Of a stretch of DNA of 64,000 nucleotides, positions 34,879-46,979 are shown piece after piece. The stretch is from Gnetum montanum. Its lineage: Eukaryota; Streptophyta; Gnetopsida; Gnetales; Gnetaceae. The notes beneath the pieces were generated by a model, which was not told where the DNA came from, made no database searches, and saw nothing but the letters and a program-made list of their open reading frames with translations. The translations under genes and the position numbers were made by a program. Within the stretch, counting starts at the first letter, position 1, and each line of letters begins with the position of its first letter. The DNA is taken from NCBI GenBank assembly GCA_015680685.1, contig MNCI01007673.1:130830-194829 (forward strand), read 5' to 3'.

Positions 34879-36129
34879 TAAGGATCATTAAACTTAGAAG
34901 GGAAGGATGAATAGGTTCCCCAAATACAAAAATCATTGACACAAAGAACACACCAATTTTAATGTGGTTTCCCAACTTGGATAGTCCACACTCAAAGGAT
35001 AGTTCGCAAGCACACCTTTGGATTTTGTTCCTTCCAAAATGTGGTTTGAAGGGTACCACACCATGTACAAGCTCTAAGCTCCACTCTAGAGTGATTCAAC
35101 ACTATGAATACACTCAATCCTACAAGGTCTCAAAAAGCTTAGAATGTGCTTTCAAGGATCCCACTACCTTTACAACTTAAGCTCTACTCCAAAATGTTGT
35201 GGTACTACACCAATACTCAATCCCACAAGATCCCAATAATCTTAAGAAATATGTCTTCCCATAAGAAGCAAATCAACCCCACAAGGCAACATAAGAGAAC
35301 AATGATTATAAGGAATGAATTCAACTTACTTTGTTGATCCTTGTACTTGAGGTACAACTCACTTTACAATAGAAAAAACATAGAACAATGAGGATCAACA
35401 ATGATTGCCAAAAGATTGCACAATGATCATACAAGAGCTTGCATATTTTCCAATGAGAATGATGTCTTCTTATAGCTACTATGTTTCCAAATTCATCTTG
35501 AAACTCATGCAATAGCTAGCTAATGACCATGGAAGACATCTTCTTCATGACTGAGACATCTTTGTACATCTAACCTCTATTTTGGAAAGATGTCCTCTAC
35601 ATGAATGAGACATCTTTTTGCATGTGACCTCTATTTTGGAAAGACATCTTCTTCTAGTGAAAGACATATTTTTGTAACTGGCCTGCATTCTAAGAATATT
35701 TCTTTGTTTGATGAAATATGTCTACTATTTTGCAAAGATGTCTTCATCTGTGTTGTCTTCTAAAAAGATGTCTTTGGATGGAATGGACGTCTCTTCTACA
35801 AGGGCCAAAAATAAAACTACTTGTTTTAATGCGGAGAGCCTCTAAATTCCTTGAAACAAGTCCCCATAGACCTTATAACCTCCCAGACTTATCAAAATGA
35901 GCTAGAACCACTCTAAAACATGCCAAAATATCTAGGGATCATCCTCAACAAAAATAGACACATTTTTCTTGAATTCTTCATATTCATCCATGCTTCCTTA
36001 AGTCCTTGTAATCTTGAATTTTCTTGTGAGTCCTTGAGTCCTTTGCTCTTGCTCCCATAAACACAAAAACCACACAAACATCCTTGAACTCCATTTTTCT
36101 TAACATTTTTACATACCAAAAGTTGAATA
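34879..36129 (-). repeat. 5' LTR, Sirevirus-like (1,251 bp)
   Basis: Pairs with 30520-31748. GACATCT cluster at about 35540-35800; TATAAG on the minus strand at about 35469. Confidence 0.9.
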
Positions 36130-36134
36130 GTAGC
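36130..36134 (-). repeat. Target-site duplication (upper)
   Basis: gtagc, 4 of 5 bases equal to 30515-30519. Confidence 0.65.
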
Positions 36135-36900
36135 CTAAACTAGATCTTTGTAAATACTCTTAGAGTGAAAGATCTTATCTTTATCTTTTCCTTCATACCT
36201 CTTTCTACATTCATATGGTGCAATTACTTTGGTTATAGCTTCAGCCACCTTACCCTTAATGTCCTTGAGGGTAGTGATTATCTTTTCATCCATCCCATCT
36301 CAAACCCAATCCACTCTATGAGCCAAGTCTGTCAAGGTCTTGTTGGTTCTAACTTAATATTTCACCAAGGCCTTGATTGTAGTGGAAGATTTAGTCATAT
36401 ATTTAATTTTTTTAGCCTTCCTTGTATGCATAGGATTCTAATTATACTTCTTAAAATACTGTAGCTTTTCTAATTTGGCTCACAAATTTTTTATGTACTT
36501 GATCCATCACATACATGTTCACACACTTCCTTGTTTCCTCCCTCAAGGCTTTTAAAATGTGTATTAACTACTTCCTTTGGTTGAATTCATGGTTCATAGG
36601 TCATCAATAATTTTAGAATATTTTCATCTCTAAATTGATTTTGGGGGGTAATAATTTAGAGTATATCTCTACATCTTCGATGAAGGCACAATAAAATAAT
36701 TTCAACTTTTACCAATCACTCACAATCCCTTGCAAGTAGCAAGCATTGTTAAAGGCTTGCATTTAAAGCTAAGGATCATCACGAGTATACCTTCTATATG
36801 TTGAAGAATTCATCATGTTGCAAAACACTACTTCTAAATAGGTATGTGCAATGATATAAATAAATTTTTTTAAGAATGTCTTATTTGTTATATATTCAAG
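36135..36900 (-). pseudogene. Gag of second gag-protease element, capsid part
   Basis: Minus-strand text DDP-stop, then MQAFNNACYLQG and KLKLF, followed by LREETRKCVNMYVMD, aligns with the capsid domain at 22772-23440 (HLQAFHDAC, KLKLFPRTL, LKHETRRTLGTY). Stops are frequent. The gag runs into the Sirevirus-like element at 36134 and continues at 30514. The 5' end of the element is missing at the junction with the integrase fragment near 36950. Confidence 0.6.
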
Positions 36901-36969
36901 GGAGGAAAAGGTATTGCTTATCATTATTTACCTTGGCTCATTTCCAATGCTTCATAGGGGATTATTTAT

Positions 36970-37860
36970 ATGGATTTTTTATGTGAAATCCCACAAATGC
37001 AATCTGGGCATTATTCTATCTTTGTTATAGTGAAAATATTTTCCAAAATGGTCCATTTTATTTCTTGAAAAAGAATTAATAATGCATCTCATGAAGTTCA
37101 TTTGTTTTTCTAGCATGTTATTAAATTGCATGGCATCCCATTGAATATTGTAAGTGATAGATATGTAAGATTTACATGTCACTTTAGGAGATCATTATGG
37201 AAATTATTAGGTACCAATCAATCATTCTCTAGTATCTATCATTAACAAAGTAATGAATAAAAAGAGAGTGTAAATTATTAATTGCTAAAAATCTTAAGAT
37301 GTCTATGTGAAGATCAACCAAATACATGGAAAAATTTCTTAACTCATGTTAAGTTTAGTTATAACAAATCTTGTCATTATAGCAATGGTAAAAGTCCATG
37401 TATGGTAAATTATGGGTATTCTTCTAGAATGATCTATGACTTGAGGAACTTTGATGATTGTGCTCATGTCAAATCAAATTTTGGGAAAAATATACCAAAC
37501 TTTCATAAACAAGTTAAGACCATGCTTGAAAGCAAGGCAATATAAGTTGCTACTACCAAGAATTTAGGTAAGAATAAAATGAAATTCAATGTTGGTGACC
37601 ATGTTTGCCTTCATTTGGATAAGAAGAGGCTGAGGAATATAAACTTCTTGAAGCTCCATTCCAAGAAGATTAGCCCATTCTAAATCAAGGCCAAAGAGAA
37701 TGATAATACATATAAGCTTAATCTCCCTAACCATCTTTCATTTTAAATCTAAGTCATTTTTCTGACAAAGTGCTTGCATTAGATCTTAAGGATAACATTG
37801 AATTCCTCAATGGAGTGATTGAAGATCCAAGTTAATCCAAGACATCAAAGGAAAGAAATC
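36970..37860 (+). pseudogene. Ty3-type integrase, core and C-terminal end
   Basis: DNA-integrating enzyme remnant. Text from 36970: MDFLCEIPQMQSGHYSIFVI, then FSKMVHFIS, HEVHLFF, HGIPLNIVSDRYVRF, and from 37282 an open 87-codon end (FSYNKSCHYSNGKSPCMVNY). A GDHVCLHLDKKRLRN segment and a KLNLPNHL-type end follow. The second catalytic Asp (VSDR) and a Glu (KESVN) are present. The first, expected before FSKM, has become Lys. The upstream zinc-binding part, RNase H and RT are absent. Confidence 0.75.
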
Positions 37861-37869
37861 TACTTTAAA

Positions 37870-38510
37870 TAAAAAACATCTTTTCTAGATGATAGATGTC
37901 TCTTATGAACATAAGACATCTTCTATGCATGATCTAGTCTTGAGAAAGGCATCTTTCATAGATTAAAAATGTCTTCACTATAAGGTGTCCACTCTCGAAG
38001 AAGATTTCTTTCTTGGTATCAATCAACAATCATAAATTTATATTTTGAGCATTGAGGAAAGATGAAAAATCACTTCAAATTGTATAAATAAGCATCAATG
38101 CCTACGATTGAGACATAAGAGAGAGAGAGAGTTGTAACAGAGGAGAAAGTGAGAGAGGATCTCATCTTAATCATTTCATTTAAGTCTTATTGGCCATTGT
38201 AAGTGTGGGCATGACTGTGAAAGGATCTTAATTTCTTGTCTATCCTTGGAACATAGGTTCCTTGATTTTATATTCATTTTTCTCTTTTTAAGCAATAATA
38301 AAGAGTTATTTTCTTTTCTTATTTTCAATTGGGATTATTTGTTGAATTTGGACATTAAATTAGGATCTATAAGGCTAGGTTCACACCACAATTGGTTACA
38401 AGAAATAGGTTGTGTAAATCATGACTTCAAGAATTGAAGAATTAATCAACGTTTCATTCACAAGAGGCCTTGAAAAGCTATACTTTAAAGATGAGAGAAA
38501 GCTTTAAATT
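37870..38510 (+). repeat. Ty3 LTR-like region with GACATCT cluster and TATA box
   Basis: Follows the integrase end on the same strand. GACATCT/AGATGTC words at about 37880-38000 precede TATAAATAAGC at about 38077, a (GA)n stretch at 38121-38132 and an AATAATAAAG polyadenylation-like word near 38290. It is probably the 3' LTR of the integrase-bearing element; its partner LTR was not found. Confidence 0.5.
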
Positions 38511-38519
38511 CTTGGGATA

Positions 38520-40922
38520 CGTACAATAAAAATAAATTTTAAATATGGAAACCAATTTGAAATCAATGATGTATTTTATATTACAGATCCTCGAAAATCT
38601 CTCCTTTTAGCTAGCCAGTTGATAAATGAAAACTATAACATTATTTATCAATCATTGAGAATTTAGCTAGATAATAACAAATGAAGACTATGACATTATA
38701 TACCAATTATTGGAAATTTGGCTAGATCAACCCTTGAGTGAAATTTTGAAATTCAAAAAAAATATTTTGAAAATTTTAAAACTTGAATTTCTCATGAGTC
38801 ATAGTATTATAGCATGGGTTGTGGTCTGTGACCACAAGTTTAGCACAAGTCATGATGAATAATCACAAGTGAACCATGATAGGTCAAAATTCATGGTCTA
38901 ATAAGAAATAATAAATTATGAAAACTAAGAATTTCATGATTGGATCATGAGAACTCCATGAGTTATGGTAATGATAAATGGTCATAAATTTTAGTTGTTG
39001 AAATCACAAGCCATGGTGGTCAACCACAAGCACACCACAAGTTATGGTGATAGACCACAAGTGCACCAGTAGTCATGGTAAATTTACCTTATTCCTAATA
39101 AAGAACCATGAGACAACCACAGGTCATGTCTTATACCATGAGTCATGATTGAGTCCTAGTACTTAACAACAAGTAAATCATGGATTGTGGTTTGTGAATA
39201 TTTGGAAAGTAGAATGTCATGAGTTGTGGTGAACTTGTGGTCTAAGAAACTTGCAATACCATGATCTAACCAAGATTACTAGTAAACTAGATAACTATAA
39301 AAATCTTCATATTTTGATGTTGGATTCAGGTGACACTTGGTTTTTTTGAGACATATCAAATTGATGAACAATTTGAAATGTTAAAATGGACTTAATAAAT
39401 AATATTTTATGGAAAACAATGAAGTATTTCACTTTTGTGACTTTTGCACTTTTAGATTTTCTTCTAGACCATATTTGTGATAAAATTGATGGAAATACTT
39501 CAATGGAGATGTTGGAGATGATAAGTTGTCGATGAGTGGAATTGAGAACTATTTATGAAATTGATCGAAACTATTGGTAACTACTAGATGAAGAGTAAAT
39601 ATGTTAAAGATGATAATTGTGACTATGAATTGATGCAAGGATGATAACTTGAAAAAAATTTATTGAACTATTAATAATAAAATGATGAAAGGAATATAAA
39701 TTTGTAATAATTTTAGTCTTCTTTTTCTTTCCTCCAATTGCATCAATATCATAACTTACAAGCATGATTTTCCCACATATTTATAGCCAAATGATAGAAT
39801 CATAATAGAATATAACTGCATAAGAATATTTTATAGAAACCTAGGCTGGAAACTCAAGAGACATGAGAGATTAGGATCATTCTCTAATTACATCCACCCT
39901 TCAATTTTTTCTAAAGGAAAAAATGATATTTCCTAATTTATATTTTGTGAAAAAATAAATCAAATGTAATTTACATGGCTTTGGTCCCTATTTTGCAAAA
40001 TAGCTATTTTGAATTCTCTTGATCTTTGTATTTTCTTGAAATTGAAGCTTTGTCTTCATGCTTTCACTTGATTGTACTATACTTCGAAAGTAAATATGGT
40101 CTTCTAATACCTTGAACTCGAGCTTATTGAATTTATTTATTTATTTATTTATTTATTTTGTCTAGCTTGTAAACTGCAACATGGCCATTTGGAATGAATG
40201 AAGTAAGACTTTTCAAAATGCATACTAGAACCAACAAATAGTTGGTGAACTATTGCATTATTAATCTTAGTATTGCAATGTGATGTTTTTTGATCTTGAT
40301 CTTACGATGGATGATGACTTTTCATTATGATGTATAATTTATGAGTGTATGCATGTTTTTATTTATATACTGACATGTTGTGTAGGCATATTATCCATGC
40401 TTAAGTTTGCTATTCCATGATGTTGTTCTCAAATCAAATGGATGAGATGATAAAGATATCTCACTTAGTGTACATTGATTTTTCTTTTCTTTCAAGTGTT
40501 AATGCTAGTGGAGCTATGGACATAAGTTTATAAATGAAGGAAACATGATGCTGACAACTAGTAAATAGGTGGATATTTGATCTTCTTCTTATATATAAGT
40601 TAGCTCTAATATTAATGTATGTATGCATGGTGATGTTATGTACCTTGATTATTTTATGGATGTTATGTAATGGTTTGGACATTTATTTTTTAGTATTTAT
40701 ATTTTTATGTTTTAGCCAATCTCATTTTTTGGATTAAGGTTATGAGGATGACACTAATGACATTTTCAAGCTTTAGATACATTCCCGTATTTTCCACACT
40801 TATGTTATGACCACACATTTTTCATTTCCATATCTCCATTGTGTATTCATATCTAGCCTTTTATTTATTATTAGTTTATGCATAATACCTTTCTAGCCTA
40901 GGTAGGTTAGGAGCATGTTATA
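38520..40922 (+). repeat. 5' LTR of Tekay/Del-like element (start uncertain)
   Basis: The right end (about 40460-40922) aligns with 50300-50694, including AATACCTTTCTAGCCTAGGTAGG against AATACCTTTCCAGCTTAGG. The left end could not be matched to the TGTACCACCC start at 48305, so it is estimated from LTR length. It contains CATGG/CCACAAG words at 38790-39260, a 56-bp tandem duplication at 38608-38727 and (TTTA)n at 40131-40159. Confidence 0.55.
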
Positions 40923-40999
40923 AGTTTCTATTAAAGAGTAGGTTTCATGAGCACACTGTAACAAGTGGCTTACAGTGTAGCAATGGTTGGTGGTAGGAC

Positions 41000-41539
41000 C
41001 CACAAGAATCTTATAGGTATGGGTTTAAATCCAAATCTAGATTAGACTTCAAATGAAACTATGAGGCCACATGTTCCAACTCTAGAAGGTCCCATCATTA
41101 GTAAGGCAAATATTAACAAGTATTTATTAGACTTTCTAAGATAACAAATTGAGAGAACTCCAATGACTTTTTCCACTGTAGAAAGAGAAGTAGGGGGTAG
41201 TAGAAAACTAATCAATTAAAAGCTTATTAAGTAGTTTAGTAAGCTTGGGTTACCTATATTTGATAGTGTAAAGGACCTAAGAATAGCTATCAAGTGGTCC
41301 AATGACATTAAGAAAGCCTTAAAATTGATGAAGTGTTCAATATCACAAAAAATTAGATTGATAGTATATAAGCTGAAGGGCATTGTAAGACATTTACGGG
41401 AGACTATGAACAAGGTAAAGAGATGAAGGAATATATGTCCTCTAGAGTGAATTCTTATCAATCTTCAAAAATAAGCATATATTCCCAAAGGACATGTACA
41501 TAAAAGTAAATGAATTTTACAAGTTCTACCATGGGAACT
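41000..41539 (+). pseudogene. Tekay-like gag, first part
   Basis: Text NETMRPHVPTLEGPIISKAN, then FLRQQIERTPMTFSTVEREVG-like segments and KLGLPIFDSVKD, followed by AIKWSNDIKKALKLMKC, is the Ty3 gag N-terminus and capsid. It runs to FYKFYHGN at 41539 and resumes at 44471 with FYVSKYDARF, showing that the Copia element sits in the middle of a codon run. Stops appear at Gln-like positions (TAG, TAA). Confidence 0.75.
41535..41539 (+). repeat. Target-site duplication (left), one mismatch
   Basis: gaact against aaact at 44466-44470. Confidence 0.6.
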
Positions 41540-42318
41540 TGTTAGAGTTTGCTTTTACATCATTAAAAAACTCTAATTTACCTAAGGATCTTGTGATTAG
41601 GAACTTAACTTAATAATTATCCAACTTAATATTTTCTTATAATTCTAATCACTTAATAATATTTATTAACACCATAGATTATAAATTACACCTTATGGTT
41701 GTTGGACTTATGACAAAAGTCATAGTCATCCCTAACTAACTGGTTAATGTATGAACTCTATGTATGGTTCCACTACATTTCCTTATAGTTTCTTCTTTAT
41801 TCTAATGAAGCCTTCCATATGATCTTTTTTTCTTCTTTAGAAAACTAGATCAAGCTTACAATTAACTTAACTTGGATTTTTTCTTCCTTCTTAGAAAATT
41901 GGATCCTAACTCTCTTTAGAGTTTTTCTTACATTACACCTTTACTTCTCTTATAAAGAAAGCTTAATGACACCTTTAGCTATTTAGTTACGAATTTTTTC
42001 ATGGATTATGATTGTTGATCATTGTAACTTATTATTCTTCTTTCCTTATGATATTTGAAAATTCATTAACTTGATCTTCTTCCTCTTCTTCTTCATTGGA
42101 TATTAATCACTTATATTCTTTATTAGTTTGCAATGCTTTGTTATACACTACTCACAATCTTCTTCATGTCTTATATATCTTCATAACTCAAATGATGCTT
42201 TTCTTTTATTTCATAAGGATGGTTATGATGGTTCATGAATTAGTGTAAATGCTTACCAATTAGCATGCAAGAGTATGAAACTAATGATTGAGCATTATAA
42301 CTTGGTTAAGGTTTAATA
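41540..42318 (-). repeat. 3' LTR of nested Copia element (779 bp)
   Basis: Aligns along its length with 43654-44465, for example AGGAACTTAACTT and ATGACATAAGCCATAGTCAT-type blocks. Confidence 0.85.
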
Positions 42319-42330
42319 CTCCCCTTCAAG
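42319..42330 (-). other. Polypurine tract
   Basis: Minus strand CTTGAAGGGGAG directly before the LTR, the usual Copia form. Confidence 0.7.
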
Positions 42331-43637
42331 CATTAGTCTCATAAATTCATTTAACATTTTGTTAAGACTTGAATAACTTTTATTATTTACAAGTACATAT
42401 TCAACCTCGTGATGGTCAATCACATATGTAAATAGAGTCTTCTTCACTCATTAATTCATAGATGAATATGAAAAATGAACTCAAAGAATAAGTCTAAATT
42501 ATAGTCATTTATTATTATTGTAATTAGGTTTTAATATTCCTAGTGTCCCAAAATTCAAAACAGCTAAATCTTCCTTCATTTTCTTGAGTCCTATTTCTTT
42601 GCTATCAATTACTACTAAATTTCTAGCTTAACGATCAATTAGAAATGGTTCTTGCTAAAGATGATGGTTCTATCTATTTTGAAATTTTACTTGATTTCTT
42701 GAGTCTATGAAGGCATGAATGTCTCCTTTCTAGGAATAATTACCTCAAAATTATACTTATTTTCTAAAATCATGATTTTTCTCCTAATTTGAACTCAAAA
42801 ACTCATATTTTGAATGAGAAATTTATTCCATGTGCTTGATGAGGGTTTTCCCTAGCCACTCTATTCCTCACTTTGCATTAATTTTATTTGTGCAAGTGTA
42901 ATTTGATCTTATAATTACTTATTCATAAACTTTTATATTTCATAGGCATAATGTATTAATAAGAATATTATGAAACACATGAATCTTTATTATTTTTCTT
43001 TAACAAAGGCTACAATAATATGACAAGGTGAAATTGATTTTACTTAACTTTTTTGATCTATCTTAAATTTTAGTAAGATGGCTTAATAACTACAACTTGT
43101 TTTATGGATATTTTAGGTTGAGTTTTAGAGGTGAACTCCAAAAATTATTCATGCATCACTATGACTACTTACAAAGTCTTGTATTTTATTAATACTATTA
43201 ATTCTTAAGTTTGATGAAGTTTTTTTGATGCTTCTTTTTTTCTACTTAATTTCATAGTTGATTCTAAAGATGATCTAATTTATCCTTCATTCTTTGCAAC
43301 ACATACATGATATATCCCAAATGATATTCCACCAAAAGACTTGTTGGTTGATTCATATATGTCTTTTGACATTCTATAAGATGTAGGATTACTTCATCAA
43401 TTTTTCTTCTAGAGCTCAAAAATTTCTCATGAGTCTTTTCCATTTTTTTAATATACCAACTCTCTTTGGAACACTCTTATATTTTCCTTTTCACCCCTAA
43501 TTTGCTTCTTCTATAATTCCATATTTATTAATTTGATTATCTTCATTAGTCTATAATGCCTTATTGGTTGATGATTTTTCTCAAGAAAATCTCAATTTTT
43601 ATTTTTACCAAATCTTTGAGTACTTTCTTAATCACAA
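42331..43637 (-). other. Interior of nested Copia element
   Basis: AT-rich with no reading frame or domain that I recognise on either strand. Confidence 0.5.
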
Positions 43638-43653
43638 CCATGCTCTAATAACA
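43638..43653 (-). other. Primer-binding site
   Basis: Minus strand TGTTATTAGAGCATGG, a decayed initiator-tRNA site next to the 5' LTR. Confidence 0.7.
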
Positions 43654-44465
43654 TGTTATAATTTGATTTTACATCTTTAGAAAACTCTAATTTACCCAAG
43701 GATCTTATGATTAGGAACTTAACTTGATAATTATCCAACTTAATGTTTTCTTAATAGTTCTTATCACTTCAAAATCTTTATAATCATCATAGATTACAAA
43801 TTACAACTTCTTGCTATTGGACTTATGACATAAGCCATAGTCATCTCTAGTTAACTGGTTAATATATAAAATTTACATACAATTCCACCACGTTTGCTCA
43901 TAGCTTCTTCTTCACTCTAACAAAGCATCTTGGGTGATCTCCTCTTCATATTCAAAAAATTAGATAAGACTTACACTTGGCACAACTTGTATCTTTTATT
44001 TCTCCTTAGGAAGCTAGATCTTAACTCTCTTTAAAGTCTGGTTTGCTTAGCACCTTTACTTCTTTGGCAAAGAATATTCAATGATATCTTCAACTATTTA
44101 GTTATGCACTTCATCATTGTGTACCATGATTAATCATTGTAACTTAGTGCTCTTCTTTCCTTACAATATTTGATAATTCATTAGCTTAACTTTCTTTCTC
44201 TTATTTTTCATTGGATATCAATAACTTTTATTATTTCTTACTTTAGAATTCTTTGTTATACACCATATATGTTCCTCTTTGACTCTTATATATCTTCATA
44301 ACTCAAATGCTACTTTCCATTTATTTCATAAGGATAATCACAAATATTCATGATCAAATATTACAATTTTATGAATGAATTACAAAATGACATAAGCTCT
44401 TACAAATCAACATCCAAGATTACGAAACTAATGATTGACCATTATAAACTCCTTATGGTCTAACA
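43654..44465 (-). repeat. 5' LTR of nested Copia element (812 bp)
   Basis: Begins and ends TGTTATAA...TCTAACA on the plus strand. Pairs with 41540-42318. Confidence 0.85.
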
Positions 44466-44470
44466 AAACT
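44466..44470 (+). repeat. Target-site duplication (right)
   Basis: aaact, 4 of 5 bases equal to 41535-41539. Confidence 0.6.
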
Positions 44471-45450
44471 TCTATGTTTCTAAATATGATGCTAGATTCC
44501 CAAATTGAGCATGTTTTTCTTGAACATTTAAAAGGATGAGGTTTCTGATGTTAATAGGTTCATATGTGCTTTGAGGCCATCCCTCAAAGGCCACATATTC
44601 TTCCTTTGTCTTATAAACTATGAGAATGCTAGTGTATGTACTATTGAGTTATAAAGAAGGTAGCATGCTTATGTACCTAAATAGAATAAGATGCACAAGA
44701 TGAGTCATCCCATTAGAGTAGGTCTAGTGATGTAGAGTAGGCTAAGAGAGTAAATGATAGCAAACCACAAAAACTAATAGTAATAAGTCATGTAATCACC
44801 AAAGGATCTATGATATGTTTCCTTGGTAAGAAGGTTGGACATTTCAATAGGAATTGTCCAAACTATTTTACTTGTGAATAGCCTTGTCATAAGAGCAAGA
44901 ACTATAAAAAAAATGTAAACTACAAGACCAAAGTAGTAGTAGGACAAGCAGATCAAAGAACTAAAGGAAGGATATATACCCTTATTGATCAACCATTGGG
45001 TATTCAATCCAATACTTTTATGAAGGCTAAAGGTATGATCCTCAAATTATCAAATTTAATTCAAGTTGATCTAGATGCTAGTCATTTTTTTGTAGATCCT
45101 AGGATAGATAAACAATTTTACTTAGAAAGCAATCTTCTTTCACAAATATTGATCATTAAATTAGCTAGAAATAATTAATTCCTTATTGATCATATATATC
45201 ATGATGTGTCTATCTCATTGTATGATGGTCAATAACCTAGTAACTTGTATGTGATGGATCTCGGTGTGTATGATGTGATATTGGATATCTATTGGTTAGC
45301 CAAGTATGAGGAAATTTAAATTGTTAACAAAAACTCTCAACTTGTAAATATGTAACAGTGAACAAGTAATTATTTAAATGAAGCCTAGACATATGAAGTT
45401 AGACTTAATCTCATCTAGGAAATTTATGAGATTGATGTAGACATGGCATA
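44471..45450 (+). pseudogene. Tekay-like gag end and protease
   Basis: Gag resumes with YVSKYDARF, DEVSDVNRFICALRPSLKGH and a knuckle GKKVGHFNRNCPNYFTCE near 44825-44880, whose first Cys pair is damaged. The protease begins near 45050: QVDLDASHFFVDPRI aligns with the VDSGASHSF motif, but Ser-Gly has become Leu-Asp, so the active site is lost. Text DLGVYDVILDIYWLAKY (about 45258) is the end of the protease fold. Confidence 0.7.
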
Positions 45451-45559
45451 TGTATTATGCTATGATAATCAATCAATGATATTGGTAATTTGAAAGTTTT
45501 CATTGATGCTCAAATCCAAAATTCAAGGTTTTCTCCCCAATGAGAGGTAGAGTTTGAAA

Positions 45560-46120
45560 TTAATCTTAAACTAAGTTTTAAACTTATTTTTAAGGAACCA
45601 CATAGGATTTCATTCGTAGAGTTGGCTAAACTAAACATACAAATACAAGATTTTTTGAATAATGGCTTAATCAAACTTAGTTTCTTGCATGGGATGTGCC
45701 AATGCTATTTAGACTTAAAAAATTGTAATCTTAGGATGTGCATTGACTATAAATAATTAAATTATATTATCATAAAGAATAAATATAAATTACAAGGATT
45801 AATGATTTATTTAATTACCTAAGAGAAACTAAGATGTTTTCAAAGATTGATCTCAAATCACATTATTACCAAGTGAGAATCAAAGATAATGATATTCATA
45901 AAACAACTTCTAAAATATGGTATGAGCACTATAAATTTCTAGTTCTATCTTTTAGACTTATAGGTGTTCCAATAGTATTTATAGACTTGAAGTACAGTGT
46001 GATGAGACCATACTTGGATTGATTTGTTATTTTATTTATTGATGATTACTATATTCTAAAGATAAGTAGTTACATGAGTAGCACATGAGGATTGTTTTAT
46101 AAACTCTTAGAGATCATAAA
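45560..46120 (+). pseudogene. Tekay-like reverse transcriptase
   Basis: RNA-dependent DNA polymerase remnant. FSKIDLKSHYYQVRIKDNDI at about 45837 carries the first catalytic Asp. FLVLSFRLIGVPIVFIDLKY follows, and FIDDYYILK at about 46035 keeps the Asp-Asp pair (46041-46046). A TGA splits these at 46020. The upstream template-binding part is in another frame with stops. It is among the better-preserved parts of the element. Confidence 0.75.
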
Positions 46121-46289
46121 CTTTATGCATAACCATCAAAGTGTTCTTTTTGAAAGATTAAAGTGTAGTTTCTAGGACATCTTGTTTTCAAAGTTAATAT
46201 TGTAGTGGATCTCAGAAAGATAGTAATGGTATGTAATTGGTCTATTACCAAGTCAATTAAGGAAGTTAGGAATATCCTTGGCTTAACAC

Positions 46290-46810
46290 ATTATCCTCAA
46301 AGGTTTTTAACAATTTCTCTAGAATTTCCTCACCATTGACTAAGCTTTTGAGGAAAGAGGTAAGCTTACCTTGGAGCTTTTCTTGTTAGGAAATTTTTAA
46401 TGAGTTGAAGAATAGGTTAATCTCTACTCCAGTGATGATTTTTTCCACTCCAATTATGCCTTATGATGTATGCAAAAATGCTTCAAGTAAAGGCTTTAAT
46501 TATGTGTTGATGCAATATTCTAAGATAGCAACCTATGCTTTGAGAGAGTTAAAACACCACAAGATCATGTATCTAGTACATGATCTTAAGTTAGATACAG
46601 TTGGTTTTTCTTTAAAGATTTGACATCACTACTTATATGGTGAAAAGTTAATCATTTAGACTAATCATAAGGGTTTACAATACTTTATGGACCAACAATA
46701 GTTGAATATTAAAAAAAATATATATGAATGAAGTTATTAGGTGATTATTATTTCACTATATAGTGTAGACGATTGAAGAGAAATCTTGTAGCAAATGCTT
46801 TGACCAATAT
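46290..46810 (+). pseudogene. Tekay-like RNase H
   Basis: Degrades RNA in RNA-DNA hybrids during reverse transcription. Open 46405-46623 reads MKNRLISTPVMIF, then CKNASSKGFNYVLMQ (the usual CDAS first catalytic Asp is Asn), ALRELKHHKIMYLVHDLKL and VGFSLKI. After a TGA it continues HHYLYGEKLII and THKGLQYFMDQQ-like text, then a damaged VADAL end near 46790. Confidence 0.75.
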
Positions 46811-46979
46811 GACAAGTAAATTGAATAGTCTTCTTATACATTCAAAATTAATGGAGTAGATTCATGAGTAGTATTAGTGAGATCCATGGTGTTTGAAGCT
46901 TAAGCAACTAAGTAATTCCCTTGTCACAATGGATGCACCTAGTGTACTTCATTACAAAGACCATATATGTATACCTAAA

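Larger units (their letters stand above)
30520..36129 (-). mobile_element. Sirevirus-like Copia element with both LTRs (5,610 bp including gap)
   Basis: Minus-strand element: 5' LTR 34879-36129, primer site 34860-34876, gag remnant, AT-rich interior with a 265-N gap, polypurine tract and 3' LTR 30520-31748. Flanks match at 4 of 5 bases. It lies in the gag of another element just upstream of its zinc-knuckle region. No pol and no ORF2 were recognised, although part of the interior is unsequenced. LTR ends fit TGTTGACC to TCCTCA, slightly mutated here. Confidence 0.85.
41540..44465 (-). mobile_element. Short Copia element (2,926 bp) nested in gag
   Basis: Minus-strand element with LTRs 41540-42318 and 43654-44465, a primer site at 43638-43653 and a polypurine tract at 42319-42330. 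The 1.3-kb interior has no recognisable pol or gag, so it is an internally deleted, non-autonomous copy. Removal restores the host gag frame. Confidence 0.8.

Noticed and set aside
13640-37860. The gag-RT piece at 13.6-15.4 kb and the integrase end at 37.0-37.9 kb as two halves of one element
   Set aside because: Strand and order fit, but the flanking LTR-like regions (12.8-13.6 and 37.9-38.5 kb) do not match and the middle of pol is missing.
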